DNA from: G963662905 sp965230045
GTDB lineage: Bacteria; Bacteroidota; Bacteroidia; Bacteroidales; WRLA01
Length of the DNA stretch: 64,000 bases
Assembly (NCBI GenBank): GCA_965230045.1
Contig: OZ245940.1
Location: 3,162,001-3,226,000 of the forward strand
Direction of reading: 5' to 3'
In this document: positions 51,519-60,323 of the stretch, one piece after another
How the letters are laid out: each line of letters opens with the position of its first letter
Numbering within the stretch: position 1 is the stretch's first letter
Position numbers and translations under genes: made by a program
Notes under the pieces: model-generated
The model's database searches: none
The model's input: the letters and a program-made list of their open reading frames with translations, nothing else
Told to the model about the DNA's origin: nothing

Positions 51519-52973
51519 ATGAGAAAAAGATTCGAACAGCAAATCAAAATTGGCAGTACTTTGATTCAAGATGTAGTAATACCGACAAAAAAGCGCAGTG
51601 GCGCCCTTCCCGGCCTATGTGCAGCATTAAAAGAGATTTTTGTAAGCCCAGAGTGGAACGAAAAAGTTTTCAGTATCCTTGAGGACAAAATCCTATCCGA
51701 GAATAATAAAACAGGGCGTCCTGGAATGGATCTATGGCATGTCTTTGTACTTTCCCAAGTACGCCTTTGCCAAAACATAAGCTACGATGACCTGCACTAC
51801 CTGGCCAATTACGACCGGCTTGTGCGCCAAATCATGGGTGTTGAAAACGATTACGGAATGAGTAGTTATAAGTTTGGTTATCAGTCTATTATAGATAATG
51901 TAGGATTATTGGACGATGAATCGGTCAGGGAGCTAAACAGTATTATCGCTGATTTTGGCCACTACGTGTTTAAAAAAAAAGGGGAGGAAGCATTGTGCTT
52001 AAAAACCGATAGTTTTGTAGTAGAAAGCAATGTCCATTTTCCAACTGACTATAACTTGCTGTGGGACTGTGCCCGCAAATGCCTCGATATAGTTGCCAGG
52101 CTTTATCCCGGCCAACCGCCGGCAGGGTGGCGCAAAAATAAAAATTGGCGCAAAGACCTCAAAAACAAGATGCGTGCACTGGGGCGGGCAAGTGCTTCAG
52201 GAGGAAAAAGAAAAGCCGATAGGGTTCGGCAAACCGCTAAAAGCTACCTCACAAAAGCGAAAGCACTTCACGCCAAGCTCGGGAAAGAATGCGGCTGCAG
52301 CACTATTGATGGCAATCCCGTTTTGACCGAACTGTCCCACTATATGGCCCTGTTGCAAAAACATATAGACCTGCTGGAAAGAAGGGTGATAAAAGGGGAG
52401 GAAATCCCCCATGAAGAAAAAATGTTTTCCATTTTTGAAACCTACACCGAGTGGATAAAAAAAGGCAAAATGCGGCCTAATGTAGAACTTGGGAAAAAAG
52501 CGGCAATAACCACTGACCAATATAACCTCATTGTCGATTACCAGATCATAGAAAATCAGTCAGACTCAGAATGCGTTCCACAGCTGGCCCAGAGAATATC
52601 CTTGCGCTACAAAGACATTGCAAGTTGGAGCTTTGATAAAGGATATTGGAAAAAAGAAAATAAAGAACTGCTCTCGCAAAACACCCAACGTTTGGTACTC
52701 CCCAAAAAGGGGAAATGCAACAAGCAGGAATACCAACAAGAGCACCAGCCTTGGTTTATAAAGGCACGCAATAGGCACAGCGCAATAGAATCAAATATAA
52801 ACGAATTGGAACACAGAGGGCTGGACAGATGTCCCGACAAAGGGTATGGACATTTTAAACGTTATGTTGGCCTGGCTGTATCAGCTTACAACTTGCGCAG
52901 GATTGGAGTTGAGCTGATCCGGCTGCAAGTAGCTGATCAACACATAGGTGAGGGGCGCTTTAAGGCGGCATAA
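51519..52973 (+). CDS. ISNCY-like transposase
   Basis: The start is placed at the ATG at 51519 (MRKRFEQQIKIGST) with GGAAAG just upstream; an in-frame TTG exists at 51474. The 484-aa protein has the look of an ISNCY/IS1202-type transposase: RPGMDLWHVFVLSQVRLCQN and ISYDDLHYLANYDRLVRQIMG at the N-terminus, LKTDSFVVESNVHFPTDYNLLWD in the catalytic core (first Asp), IVDYQIIENQSDSECVP in the middle and KARNRHSAIESNINELEHRG with the Glu near the end. The frame is intact. Convincing terminal inverted repeats were not found by eye in the 100-200 bp on either side. Broken DUF1254 sequences lie on both sides. Confidence 0.83.
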   Translation: MRKRFEQQIKIGSTLIQDVVIPTKKRSGALPGLCAALKEIFVSPEWNEKVFSILEDKILSENNKTGRPGMDLWHVFVLSQVRLCQNISYDDLHYLANYDRLVRQIMGVENDYGMSSYKFGYQSIIDNVGLLDDESVRELNSIIADFGHYVFKKKGEEALCLKTDSFVVESNVHFPTDYNLLWDCARKCLDIVARLYPGQPPAGWRKNKNWRKDLKNKMRALGRASASGGKRKADRVRQTAKSYLTKAKALHAKLGKECGCSTIDGNPVLTELSHYMALLQKHIDLLERRVIKGEEIPHEEKMFSIFETYTEWIKKGKMRPNVELGKKAAITTDQYNLIVDYQIIENQSDSECVPQLAQRISLRYKDIASWSFDKGYWKKENKELLSQNTQRLVLPKKGKCNKQEYQQEHQPWFIKARNRHSAIESNINELEHRGLDRCPDKGYGHFKRYVGLAVSAYNLRRIGVELIRLQVADQHIGEGRFKAA

Positions 52974-53167
52974 TTTTAAAGTATTGAATTACAGTATATT
53001 AAGTGTTTTACAGGGGTGAATTATGCCTTGTTGTTTCTACAGGGCTGTATAAGCCGGCAAATCCGGATCATATTTCTATATATTTACTATGAAATTTAAT
53101 TTTTTTAGGCATGATGCTACTTTCGGAGCATATTTTACTCGCTGTTTTTTGGGTGAATTTTAAAAAC

Positions 53168-54541
53168 CTATAGTTTTCTGGCTGGCACTACATAAGGTTT
53201 TTTCCCTTCTGTAGGTACCCAGTTTGATTCTAGTCCTTCTGGAGCAGTGGGACCAAAGTATACATCCACACTGCCATCTTCGTTCATTGCCATATCGGGT
53301 ACGTTAAACTGTCCGAGGCCGGAGCGCTCTAGTTCATTATCAATAAATGCCCAGGTAGAATCGTCATAGACGGTAATAGACCAAAATTGCTTGGCCGGTA
53401 TATTTTTAGGGATGTTTATTTTGTACAGTTTCCCAGTTTCAAGTGGTCTTCCTTCTGTGTCGGCCATCGGTGCCAGGTAAACGGTTGCCGGGCGTTCGCC
53501 CAGTTTTTGTGGATAAAGGGTGAAAAAGCTCCAGGCTGCAGCTCGTGTATCGAGTTTTATTTGGGTTTCGGTAATATAATCGAAACCGCCAGCTTCATCG
53601 GCACGCATCACAAAGCTCCAGTGTCTGTTCTCCCAATAAATACTACCATTATGGTAGTCGGTTACCAGATTATGCATGTAGTCATAAGCATCTATAGCTG
53701 CCTGGTTAAAAATTGCTTTTGTACGCTCATCTGGCTTAAAATCTTTTCCCGGCTCTATGCCAATGCTGGCCAACATACCCATCATTACCTTATCACGCTC
53801 TTTAACCGGCTCTACGCTAAAAATAGCATGAATATCTTCTAATGCGCGGTAATCGTAGCGGGGGAGTGTTTGCAGAGGATACTGTAAGCCATCGACAAAG
53901 CGTGTTGGTTTTTCTCCGTCGTTTAAATAATACATACCCAATGTTTGTGTATACTCATAAGCATCCTGGTCGGTTGCATTTTTACCTCTGATTGAGCGAA
54001 ATACTAAGGATATTCTATAAGAAGTAGAAGGCACCACAAAATAGCCTTCGGGAATTTCTTTATCGTATCCCGGTGGAAGAAAAAGATACTTACCTCCTTT
54101 GCCCTGGTCTTGACCGGAAGGGCCAACACCTGCAATGGTCGACTGCCAGGCATCAACAACCTGACCGTATAAACTGGCCTTTTCCGAAACGGCCGGAACA
54201 TCAAGTACTACTGGTCCGTTGCGCAAATCGGTATAAGCCGTAATATAGGGCGTAGCTGTATTTGCTGTAATGGCTTTGTGAATAGACAGTGCCGGAGCCG
54301 AATAGGCAACAACCACATTATCTTCTACCCCGGGTAATGCTAAAAAACCTTCGCGCAGTCGGTAAATAGCAGTAGCCGGCATGGCCCATACAACAGCCTC
54401 GAAAGCGCGTTGGCAGGTAACTTGTTCTTCCAGAGTGAGGCTCGCTTTAAAGCTATTCTCTTGTTTTAGTTTTGTTTCTGAACAACTCATAATTACTGCT
54501 ATTAGCATAATTAAGGTTGTTAGATGAATAATACGTTTCAT
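53168..54541 (-). CDS. DUF1254/DUF1214 lipoprotein, 3'-truncated
   Basis: A 457-aa protein with a lipoprotein signal (MKRIIHLTTLIMLIAVIMSCS, Cys20). The N-terminal DUF1254 part shows FEAVVWAMPATAIYRLREG and ALSIHKAITANTATPYITAYTD; the C-terminal DUF1214 part shows NIPKNIPAKQFWSITVYDDSTWAFID, VYFGPTAPEGLESNW. It ends PYVVPARKL, exactly where the family has its R-x-Y-G-P motif and about 20 more residues, so the end has been lost, probably with the nearby IS insertion. The family is annotated as of unknown function in cell-envelope or xenobiotic contexts. It is the last gene of a same-strand run with an Omp85-like protein, a second DUF1254 protein and a sulfatase. Confidence 0.8.
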   Translation of the reverse strand: MKRIIHLTTLIMLIAVIMSCSETKLKQENSFKASLTLEEQVTCQRAFEAVVWAMPATAIYRLREGFLALPGVEDNVVVAYSAPALSIHKAITANTATPYITAYTDLRNGPVVLDVPAVSEKASLYGQVVDAWQSTIAGVGPSGQDQGKGGKYLFLPPGYDKEIPEGYFVVPSTSYRISLVFRSIRGKNATDQDAYEYTQTLGMYYLNDGEKPTRFVDGLQYPLQTLPRYDYRALEDIHAIFSVEPVKERDKVMMGMLASIGIEPGKDFKPDERTKAIFNQAAIDAYDYMHNLVTDYHNGSIYWENRHWSFVMRADEAGGFDYITETQIKLDTRAAAWSFFTLYPQKLGERPATVYLAPMADTEGRPLETGKLYKINIPKNIPAKQFWSITVYDDSTWAFIDNELERSGLGQFNVPDMAMNEDGSVDVYFGPTAPEGLESNWVPTEGKKPYVVPARKL

Positions 54542-54574
54542 AATTCTCTATCTAATTACTATGGTTATAAATTT

Positions 54575-55813
54575 CTAAAATACTTCGTTTAAGCCGAGGT
54601 AAAATCCTTGTGCTCCGTATTTTCCCCAGGCAAAATCGAAGTTTAAGTTGGTTCTTGATTTTTTATCAATCATTATTCTTAAACCAAGCCCATAGGCTAA
54701 ATCGACGTATTGAAACAAATCAATGTTGTTTAACCTGCTGCTTGCCGATGTGGCGTTAACAAACAATACTCCGCCAAATGTTTCTTTGTTTTTTTGCAAG
54801 GGGAAACGATATTCTGTTTCGCCATACCAAAGGTCTTCACCCCGAAAGCGCCCCTGGGTATATGCACGACCCGACCGTCCGAATTGGTCCCAACCAACAG
54901 CGGGTAAATCTAAATAGGGCACTTCGCCCGAGGTAACAAACCAGCCATAGGTCCAGAAACCCAATAAATGCCTTGGACGCTCCTTATTAAAGTGTATATA
55001 GTCGCGGTATTCTAACCACAATATACTCGATGATTTATCGCTTCCAAGAAACTCCGGATTTATCTGGTATTTTATATAAGCATAGCGGCCCGAATACGGA
55101 TTAATGGTATTATCGCGGCTATCGTACATAATGTTTAAAGAAACACCTGAAAGAGTATATGAGCTGGCAGAAATTCCAATTTCTGTTTGGTATAAATAAT
55201 GGCTCGTTAAAACCGGGGGAACTGTATCGGTATCTAAAAGGTTATCGTTAATACTTGAGTGTATATCTATATGATAACCTAAACCAAAAAACAAGCGGGA
55301 ATCCTGATAGCGTTTAAGCACCGTTTCGTGAAAGCGAAAAAAGTTAAACTCCATCATTTGACTTGCTTCTATTGCTTTGCTAAAAAGCCCCTCGTCGTAT
55401 TCAATTCCTGTACTGGTAACTTTATTGGAGTTGGGGCCTGTACCCAAACCATAGGTGGGTTGAGAAGTTATAAAATACCTCCAATCGCCTAAAAAATTCC
55501 ATCCATCGCCTTCCAAAAACACATTTGATTTTGCAGTAAGTATTAATTGTTTATTGGTCGTGTAAATAACAGAACCTAAACCTGAAGAAATACTTGTAGT
55601 ACTCTTGTTACCCATATACCAATTTGCCCCGGGAGCCACACCATACATTATTCCATTCGTAGGATTGGCTGCAACAACAGGCAACGGAATAAATGTAACC
55701 TTTTTTTCTTTTTTGGTTCTTTTATCCTGATTATTTGGTATGGTATCGTTCTGAGCATTTATAATACTACATGATAGGGATAAACAACAGAGTAGTGAAA
55801 TTAATTTTGTCAT
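54575..55813 (-). CDS. Omp85/BamA-like outer-membrane barrel protein
   Basis: A 412-aa protein with signal peptide MTKLISLLCCLSLSCSIINAQ, a short basic linker (KRTKKEKKVTFIPLP) and a 16-strand-like barrel of the surface-antigen (D15) type: VVAANPTNGIMYGVAPGANWY, LNIMYDSRDNTINPYSGRYA (the DSRD-x-P-x-GxxY element) and RFRGEDLWYGETEYRFPL (the RG-x-x element), ending in LGLNEVF with terminal Phe. No POTRA domains precede the barrel. Its ATG overlaps the stop of the DUF1254 gene (TAATG), so the two are co-translated. It may allow passage of the substrate handled by the DUF1254 proteins, but no function is proven. Confidence 0.82.
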   Translation of the reverse strand: MTKLISLLCCLSLSCSIINAQNDTIPNNQDKRTKKEKKVTFIPLPVVAANPTNGIMYGVAPGANWYMGNKSTTSISSGLGSVIYTTNKQLILTAKSNVFLEGDGWNFLGDWRYFITSQPTYGLGTGPNSNKVTSTGIEYDEGLFSKAIEASQMMEFNFFRFHETVLKRYQDSRLFFGLGYHIDIHSSINDNLLDTDTVPPVLTSHYLYQTEIGISASSYTLSGVSLNIMYDSRDNTINPYSGRYAYIKYQINPEFLGSDKSSSILWLEYRDYIHFNKERPRHLLGFWTYGWFVTSGEVPYLDLPAVGWDQFGRSGRAYTQGRFRGEDLWYGETEYRFPLQKNKETFGGVLFVNATSASSRLNNIDLFQYVDLAYGLGLRIMIDKKSRTNLNFDFAWGKYGAQGFYLGLNEVF

Positions 55814-57273
55814 TACATTTTATTTAATTGTGGAAGCTGATATTCTAAGCTGATTACTTCTTCGTGCGGCTCATACATGCGTAAAATCAAATAAAACCCA
55901 CCTTCCGGTGCAGGCAACCAGTTGTCTGTGTTGTCTGGTTTTTGGTTTTGAATAAGAATCTCAAAAGAACCGTCATCGTTCATTTTAAGACCTTTCGATT
56001 CGCGACTAAACTTATAACGGTTGAGCTCGTTATCGTAGAACAACTTGTTATTGGCATCGTACAGAGTTAAGGACCAAAATGAATTTACTGGTGGTTCTTC
56101 ATCGAAAACAATTTTGTAGCTGTTTTTGCCTGCCAAAAGATTATTGTCACTATCGGTAAATCGAATTGGATACATTGCTTCAAGTTCCCCCTGACCACCC
56201 AAATATGGCCCGGCAATTAAGGAACGGAAAGAATAATCGTATCCATAGTTATCGAGCTTTAAAGCAATATTCCACCCATTATTTATAAATGAAGAAGAAT
56301 ACATCGAGGCTAAAATAGCCATAGGGGCTTCTAATGCGGCTTCTTTAAGTGCTTTAATCTGTGTATTGCTTAATTCATCCTCGTTAAACGAACCATCTTT
56401 TAAGCCAATACGTTCAAATTGTCCAACAAGCGACTTGTCGTCAGCCAATACCGGGTTTTGACTCATGGCAAATGCCAAATACTTATAGAATCGAAGCGAA
56501 TCGCTTACCGGGTAGCTGGGCATTTCTGGAAGGGTTTTTACTACAGTAGTTTCCATGCCACCATTATAAACAGTTAAGGACTTTAATGAAAACTGGTCTT
56601 GTAAAGCATGCACTTGTTCCACATCTTCGCCTTCAAGTACATGTATGCGCCCCCACAACCAGGCTTTTGGGGTATTTATAATCACCTTTTTGTCAATATT
56701 GCCAGGTAAAGAGCCTTCCCATCCGCTTGGTACTAAAGCAACCGTTAAAGCCTCTGTGCCCGTATTGCGCTTACCAATATATTCGGTAAGCGTGTGGTAC
56801 ATATCAAACACATTCACTACAAAATAGCGTCCGTTTGTATTGGGTGTTTCCAATATAAAAGGTTCGGTAAGTTCCACAACGGCACTCATGTAATAGGTGT
56901 CGTTGTTGGCTGTTGGCATATCGGTATCTTTTGCCGTTGGCAGCCGCCTTGCCCAGCCAATTTGGTTTAAAGGAGCCCGGTAACTGGTTTCAGGCTTGGG
57001 ATTAGGTACATCAATATAATCGCGCATGGCCTGTTCCATACGTACCATGGCATAACCCCATTCATAAGCCAAAGTGGCAACAGCTTTAGCATCGTAGTAA
57101 TCACCTGCTGCGGCAATCTCAGCTGAAGGAGCCACGCTAATAATAGGATCTTGCTGTTGAGCGATTGTATTTAATAGTGTGTCGTTTTTATTGTTGTCAG
57201 AAGACACTGGGGCACAGGCTGCGAGAAGCAGAACCGCACCAATAATTATAATTGTTATTTTTTGAACTTTCAT
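55813..57273 (-). CDS. DUF1254/DUF1214 lipoprotein
   Basis: A 486-aa protein with signal MKVQKITIIIIGAVLLLAACA (lipobox LAAC). DUF1254 features are AVATLAYEWGYAMVRMEQAM and LNQIGWARRLPTAKDTDMPT..NNDTYYMSA; DUF1214 features are NSFWSLTLYDANNKLFYDNEL, NWLPAPEGGFYLILRMYEP near the C-terminus. It is complete, unlike the related gene at 53168-54541. It lies 31 bp downstream of the sulfatase gene and shares one base with the Omp85-like gene. Similar DUF1254 proteins occur next to each other in many genomes, but their activity is unknown. Confidence 0.85.
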   Translation of the reverse strand: MKVQKITIIIIGAVLLLAACAPVSSDNNKNDTLLNTIAQQQDPIISVAPSAEIAAAGDYYDAKAVATLAYEWGYAMVRMEQAMRDYIDVPNPKPETSYRAPLNQIGWARRLPTAKDTDMPTANNDTYYMSAVVELTEPFILETPNTNGRYFVVNVFDMYHTLTEYIGKRNTGTEALTVALVPSGWEGSLPGNIDKKVIINTPKAWLWGRIHVLEGEDVEQVHALQDQFSLKSLTVYNGGMETTVVKTLPEMPSYPVSDSLRFYKYLAFAMSQNPVLADDKSLVGQFERIGLKDGSFNEDELSNTQIKALKEAALEAPMAILASMYSSSFINNGWNIALKLDNYGYDYSFRSLIAGPYLGGQGELEAMYPIRFTDSDNNLLAGKNSYKIVFDEEPPVNSFWSLTLYDANNKLFYDNELNRYKFSRESKGLKMNDDGSFEILIQNQKPDNTDNWLPAPEGGFYLILRMYEPHEEVISLEYQLPQLNKM

Positions 57274-57304
57274 AATAAATAACTTTTATCTATTCATAAT
57301 TAAA

Positions 57305-58915
57305 CTAATTAATATCTGCGGCAGCATTCAGCTGTTTCATTATAGGAGCTATTCCAATACCTGCACCCGCTTGTTGTGGAGGGTATTCTTTTAAACTCTT
57401 TGCGAATTTGAGAATAGGAGGGCCAAATAGAGGAAGTACCCAGGTTCTTTCTCGCTGCCAGTTAAAATGCCCGGGAGCCTCTATTGTTCTTTCGTATGGG
57501 TCGAGTTTTATATCAACCAACAATCCGGCAGGTTGTACTTCGGCAGCTCTTTCCCATTCGTCTTTTATTGAAAAGTATACTTTCCAATGGTCGTAACGCA
57601 CAGCCATTAAATCTGTTTCGGCATAATAGAAGAATTCACGACGCATCGATTCTCCATTATTTGTGAGCATTTCCGTTTGGTTATAGCCATCAAGGTGAAC
57701 ATTGTATTCGCGTCCATTTACAGTTTTCCCTTCCAACAACTCATCCTTAATGTTTTCCTCACCAACTGCAGCCATTAAGGTAGGCAACCAATCTTCTACA
57801 GACATTAAACCGCCTGAATACGAGCCGGGTTCTACTTTTTCCGGCCATTTTATCATCATTGGTACTCTGTAAGCGCCTTCCCAACTTGTTCCTTTTTCGC
57901 CTCTAAATGAAGCCGTTCCTCCACTAGGGAAATATCTTAAGTTAACACCGTTATCTGAAGTAAATAGAACAATAGTATTCTCTGCATGTCCTAAACGCTC
58001 TATTTCATCCAGTAATTCTCCAATAATAAAGTCTAAGTGCAATAAAGCATCGGCATATTCACCGTGGCCGCTTTTCCCTTTCCATTCATCGCTAACAAAT
58101 ATTTTTTGGTGCATTCGGGCAGGACAAAACCATAAAAAGAAAGGGTTATCTTCTTTATCTACCTTATGTAACCAGTCTATGGTCTTTTCTAATACTTCAT
58201 CATCAAAGGTTTCCTGGCGCTTTGCTCCAAGCTCACCACAATCAACAATAATTTGTTTACCCACTTTACCAAATCGAGGGTCTACTGTATTATCATTAAC
58301 ATCGGAAGTATAGGTATGCAGCACATTTCTTGGGCGGCCAACAAAGTTTGGGTCTTCTGGAAACTCTGGCTGCTCTATCATATCCATCATGTTCAGATGG
58401 TACAATAAACCATAAAATTCATCGAATCCGTGCACTGTAGGTAAATGTTCGTTTCGATCGCCTAAATGATGTTTCCCGAACTGACCTGTGGCATAACCTT
58501 TATCTTTTAGTAGCGTTGCTAAAGATACGTCATCTGCTTGCTGGCCTAATCTTGAACCGGGCTGACCAACAGAGGTTAAACCGGTGCGAATTGGATATTG
58601 ACCGTTAATAAAACCAGCTCGACCTGCGGTACAGCTTGGATGGGCATAAAAATCGGTAAGAATCATACCCTCATTTGCAATGCGATCCATATTCGGGGTT
58701 TTAACAGCACCTAATCCCCTATGATAGCAGGATATGTCCATGGGTGCTACATCATCGGTGGTAATTACTACGATGTTTGGTTTTTGAGAATAGACTGCTG
58801 TTGAAACAATCGGTAAATTGTATGAGTAGTGGCAGATTGCGTGGTAGTTTCCTGTCAAACCGCTACGCAGTTTGAGCGGGCTACAAACCTTGATATTTAC
58901 CACATTGCCTGCCAT
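57305..58915 (-). CDS. Type I sulfatase whose 5' end has been replaced by a palindromic repeat
   Basis: The frame gives 536 residues. The enzyme part begins KPNIVVITTDDVAPMD (metal-binding Asp pair), contains the formylglycine motif CTAGR at Cys95, GKHHLGD, FTSDNGVN and GTSWEGAYRVPM, so it is an arylsulfatase-type hydrolase that needs sulfatase-maturation enzyme. The first ~35 codons (MAGNVVNIKVCSPLK to YSYNLP) lie inside the repeat at 58811-58934, and the genuine sequence resumes at IVSTAVYSQKPN, which looks like the tail of a signal peptide. The native start and most of the signal peptide are missing, so export is doubtful. It heads the run of DUF1254 and Omp85-like genes. Confidence 0.85.
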   Translation of the reverse strand: MAGNVVNIKVCSPLKLRSGLTGNYHAICHYSYNLPIVSTAVYSQKPNIVVITTDDVAPMDISCYHRGLGAVKTPNMDRIANEGMILTDFYAHPSCTAGRAGFINGQYPIRTGLTSVGQPGSRLGQQADDVSLATLLKDKGYATGQFGKHHLGDRNEHLPTVHGFDEFYGLLYHLNMMDMIEQPEFPEDPNFVGRPRNVLHTYTSDVNDNTVDPRFGKVGKQIIVDCGELGAKRQETFDDEVLEKTIDWLHKVDKEDNPFFLWFCPARMHQKIFVSDEWKGKSGHGEYADALLHLDFIIGELLDEIERLGHAENTIVLFTSDNGVNLRYFPSGGTASFRGEKGTSWEGAYRVPMMIKWPEKVEPGSYSGGLMSVEDWLPTLMAAVGEENIKDELLEGKTVNGREYNVHLDGYNQTEMLTNNGESMRREFFYYAETDLMAVRYDHWKVYFSIKDEWERAAEVQPAGLLVDIKLDPYERTIEAPGHFNWQRERTWVLPLFGPPILKFAKSLKEYPPQQAGAGIGIAPIMKQLNAAADIN

Positions 58916-58934
58916 TACTTATACAAAATGTTGG
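58811..58934. repeat. attC-like palindromic repeat, copy 1
   Basis: This 124-bp sequence is about 95% identical to that at 60112-60235. Arms CGGTAAATTGTATGAGTAGTGGCAG and CTGCCATTACTTATACAAAATG pair imperfectly; an inner stem pairs ATTGCGTGGTAG with CTACGCA. The right side ends ATGTTGGC. The left side is fused directly to sulfatase coding sequence, without the AAC triplet seen in copy 2. Both strands contain short open frames, which explains the false N-terminus of the sulfatase. Confidence 0.8.
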
Positions 58935-58945
58935 CATTTCGTTGT

Positions 58946-60058
58946 TTATAACTTGGGAGTAATTTCTAAAATATCCTGCTCTTTACTTTTTTCCATGGGT
59001 ATATGTGAAATTTCATCACCAATCTTTGCAAAATCAATTTTCTTCAAATCAACCAAACGCACTCTTCGGTTATGCTGGGTGTGGTAATTAAAGGTTAAGT
59101 CTTGCAAATTCCATGCAGTGGTCCAAATCGTAGTTGAACGCATCAATTCAGGATTTTCGCTATGCCCTGAGCCTTCGCCTCCATCAGGTCCCTGAGGTAG
59201 GTTGAAATTATCCAAAATTCTAAATGTTTCGTAAATTGTTTCTTTTGCAGTTTCGGTTGGACGAGCTGTTTGAGTCCATGCAATGGCTCGTACAAAACGA
59301 GATGGAGGTGTGTTGTCACCAGGTAAGCCAATCATTCCCGAACCCGCACCTGTAGGTGAAAACTTAATACCATCTAACGTTTTGGGTTCCAATGAAAACA
59401 TCGACAGGTTTAAGTAATTGCTCAAGTTGGTCATGTGCCAATCGTAGGTTGGTGCGTTGGTTATTACTCCAAGTGGCGCATCATGAATTACTAATTTACC
59501 TTTTGTATATTCAATAACAATAGACTCTCCACTTTTATCGGTTACCATCCAATGTCCCTGAACAATTATACCAAGAGCTTCTTCTATTACACCAACAACA
59601 GTTATATTTGATAAGTTATCCCTTACCTCTTGTACCGTAGCAAACGTCCCTAATATGTAATTAGGAAGTTCCTGAGCAGAAATACAATTTTTAGCATTCG
59701 CCTTATTATATTCTGGATAAACTGCATAACCGGGATGATAAAACAAACCAATTGTTAATCCTTTTTCATTCATTCCATCGCCAATCAAGTCTTTTCCTAA
59801 CATGTCAAGACCTACAATCCCATATTTTGTAGAATATACTTTCCCATTATGTCCATCAGGTGTTAATCCTTTAAATGTATATCCACGTGGTACTATTGCA
59901 ACACGTGAATTTAGGTCGAAGGCTCCCCATTCCATACTTCGTCCATAAACTACACCACCATCTTTGGCTTTTAAACGAATACCTGTACATGCATTTGTTT
60001 CTATGTTTCCTGTTACCAATAATATCGTAACAATTAATAATTTGATTGAATTTTTCAT
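58946..60058 (-). CDS. Choloylglycine hydrolase/penicillin V acylase-type Ntn hydrolase
   Basis: The start is set at the ATG at 60058 with GGAG seven bases upstream. The protein has 370 aa: signal peptide (SIKLLIVTILLVTGNIETNA) and then Cys24 in ACTGIRLKAKDG, the N-terminal nucleophile after signal removal. Other family residues are GRSMEWG, LGVITNAPTYDWH (Asn/Asp) and the C-terminal DLTFNYHTQHNRR. The enzyme hydrolyses linear amides such as conjugated bile salts, penicillin V or acyl-homoserine lactones; which one cannot be read from sequence. It is precisely bounded by the two palindromic repeats at 58811-58934 and 60107-60235, with inverted GTTGGCAT/ATGCCAAC at the junctions, so it looks like a single-gene cassette. 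Confidence 0.87.
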   Translation of the reverse strand: MKNSIKLLIVTILLVTGNIETNACTGIRLKAKDGGVVYGRSMEWGAFDLNSRVAIVPRGYTFKGLTPDGHNGKVYSTKYGIVGLDMLGKDLIGDGMNEKGLTIGLFYHPGYAVYPEYNKANAKNCISAQELPNYILGTFATVQEVRDNLSNITVVGVIEEALGIIVQGHWMVTDKSGESIVIEYTKGKLVIHDAPLGVITNAPTYDWHMTNLSNYLNLSMFSLEPKTLDGIKFSPTGAGSGMIGLPGDNTPPSRFVRAIAWTQTARPTETAKETIYETFRILDNFNLPQGPDGGEGSGHSENPELMRSTTIWTTAWNLQDLTFNYHTQHNRRVRLVDLKKIDFAKIGDEISHIPMEKSKEQDILEITPKL

Positions 60059-60106
60059 ATTTTTCTCCAAAGTTAATTATAATGCGTCTAGTGTTTTTCA
60101 ATGAAT

Positions 60107-60235
60107 GCCAACGGTAAATTGTATGAGTAGTGGCAGATTGCGTGGTAGTTACCTGTCAAACCGCTACGCAATTTGAGCGGGCTACAAACCTTGACATTTA
60201 GTATATTACCTGCCATTACTTATACAAAATGTTGA
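60107..60235. repeat. attC-like palindromic repeat, copy 2
   Basis: It begins GCCAAC at 60107-60112 and ends GTTG at 60231-60234. The arms GCCAACGGTAAATTGTATGAGTAGTGGCAG and CTGCCATTACTTATACAAAATGTTG form an imperfect palindrome of about 128 bases with an inner stem. On its right it is joined to the IS91-like element. The stretch 60059-60323 holds this repeat and the leader of the recombinase gene, and nothing else is evident. Confidence 0.8.
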
Positions 60236-60323
60236 ACGAAACCTCCCTCCGGTCGGCAGCTTCACCTAAGATCTGATTCTTACGTATAAGGTTTTATTTA
60301 TTAACCTTTTAAAATTTAATCTT

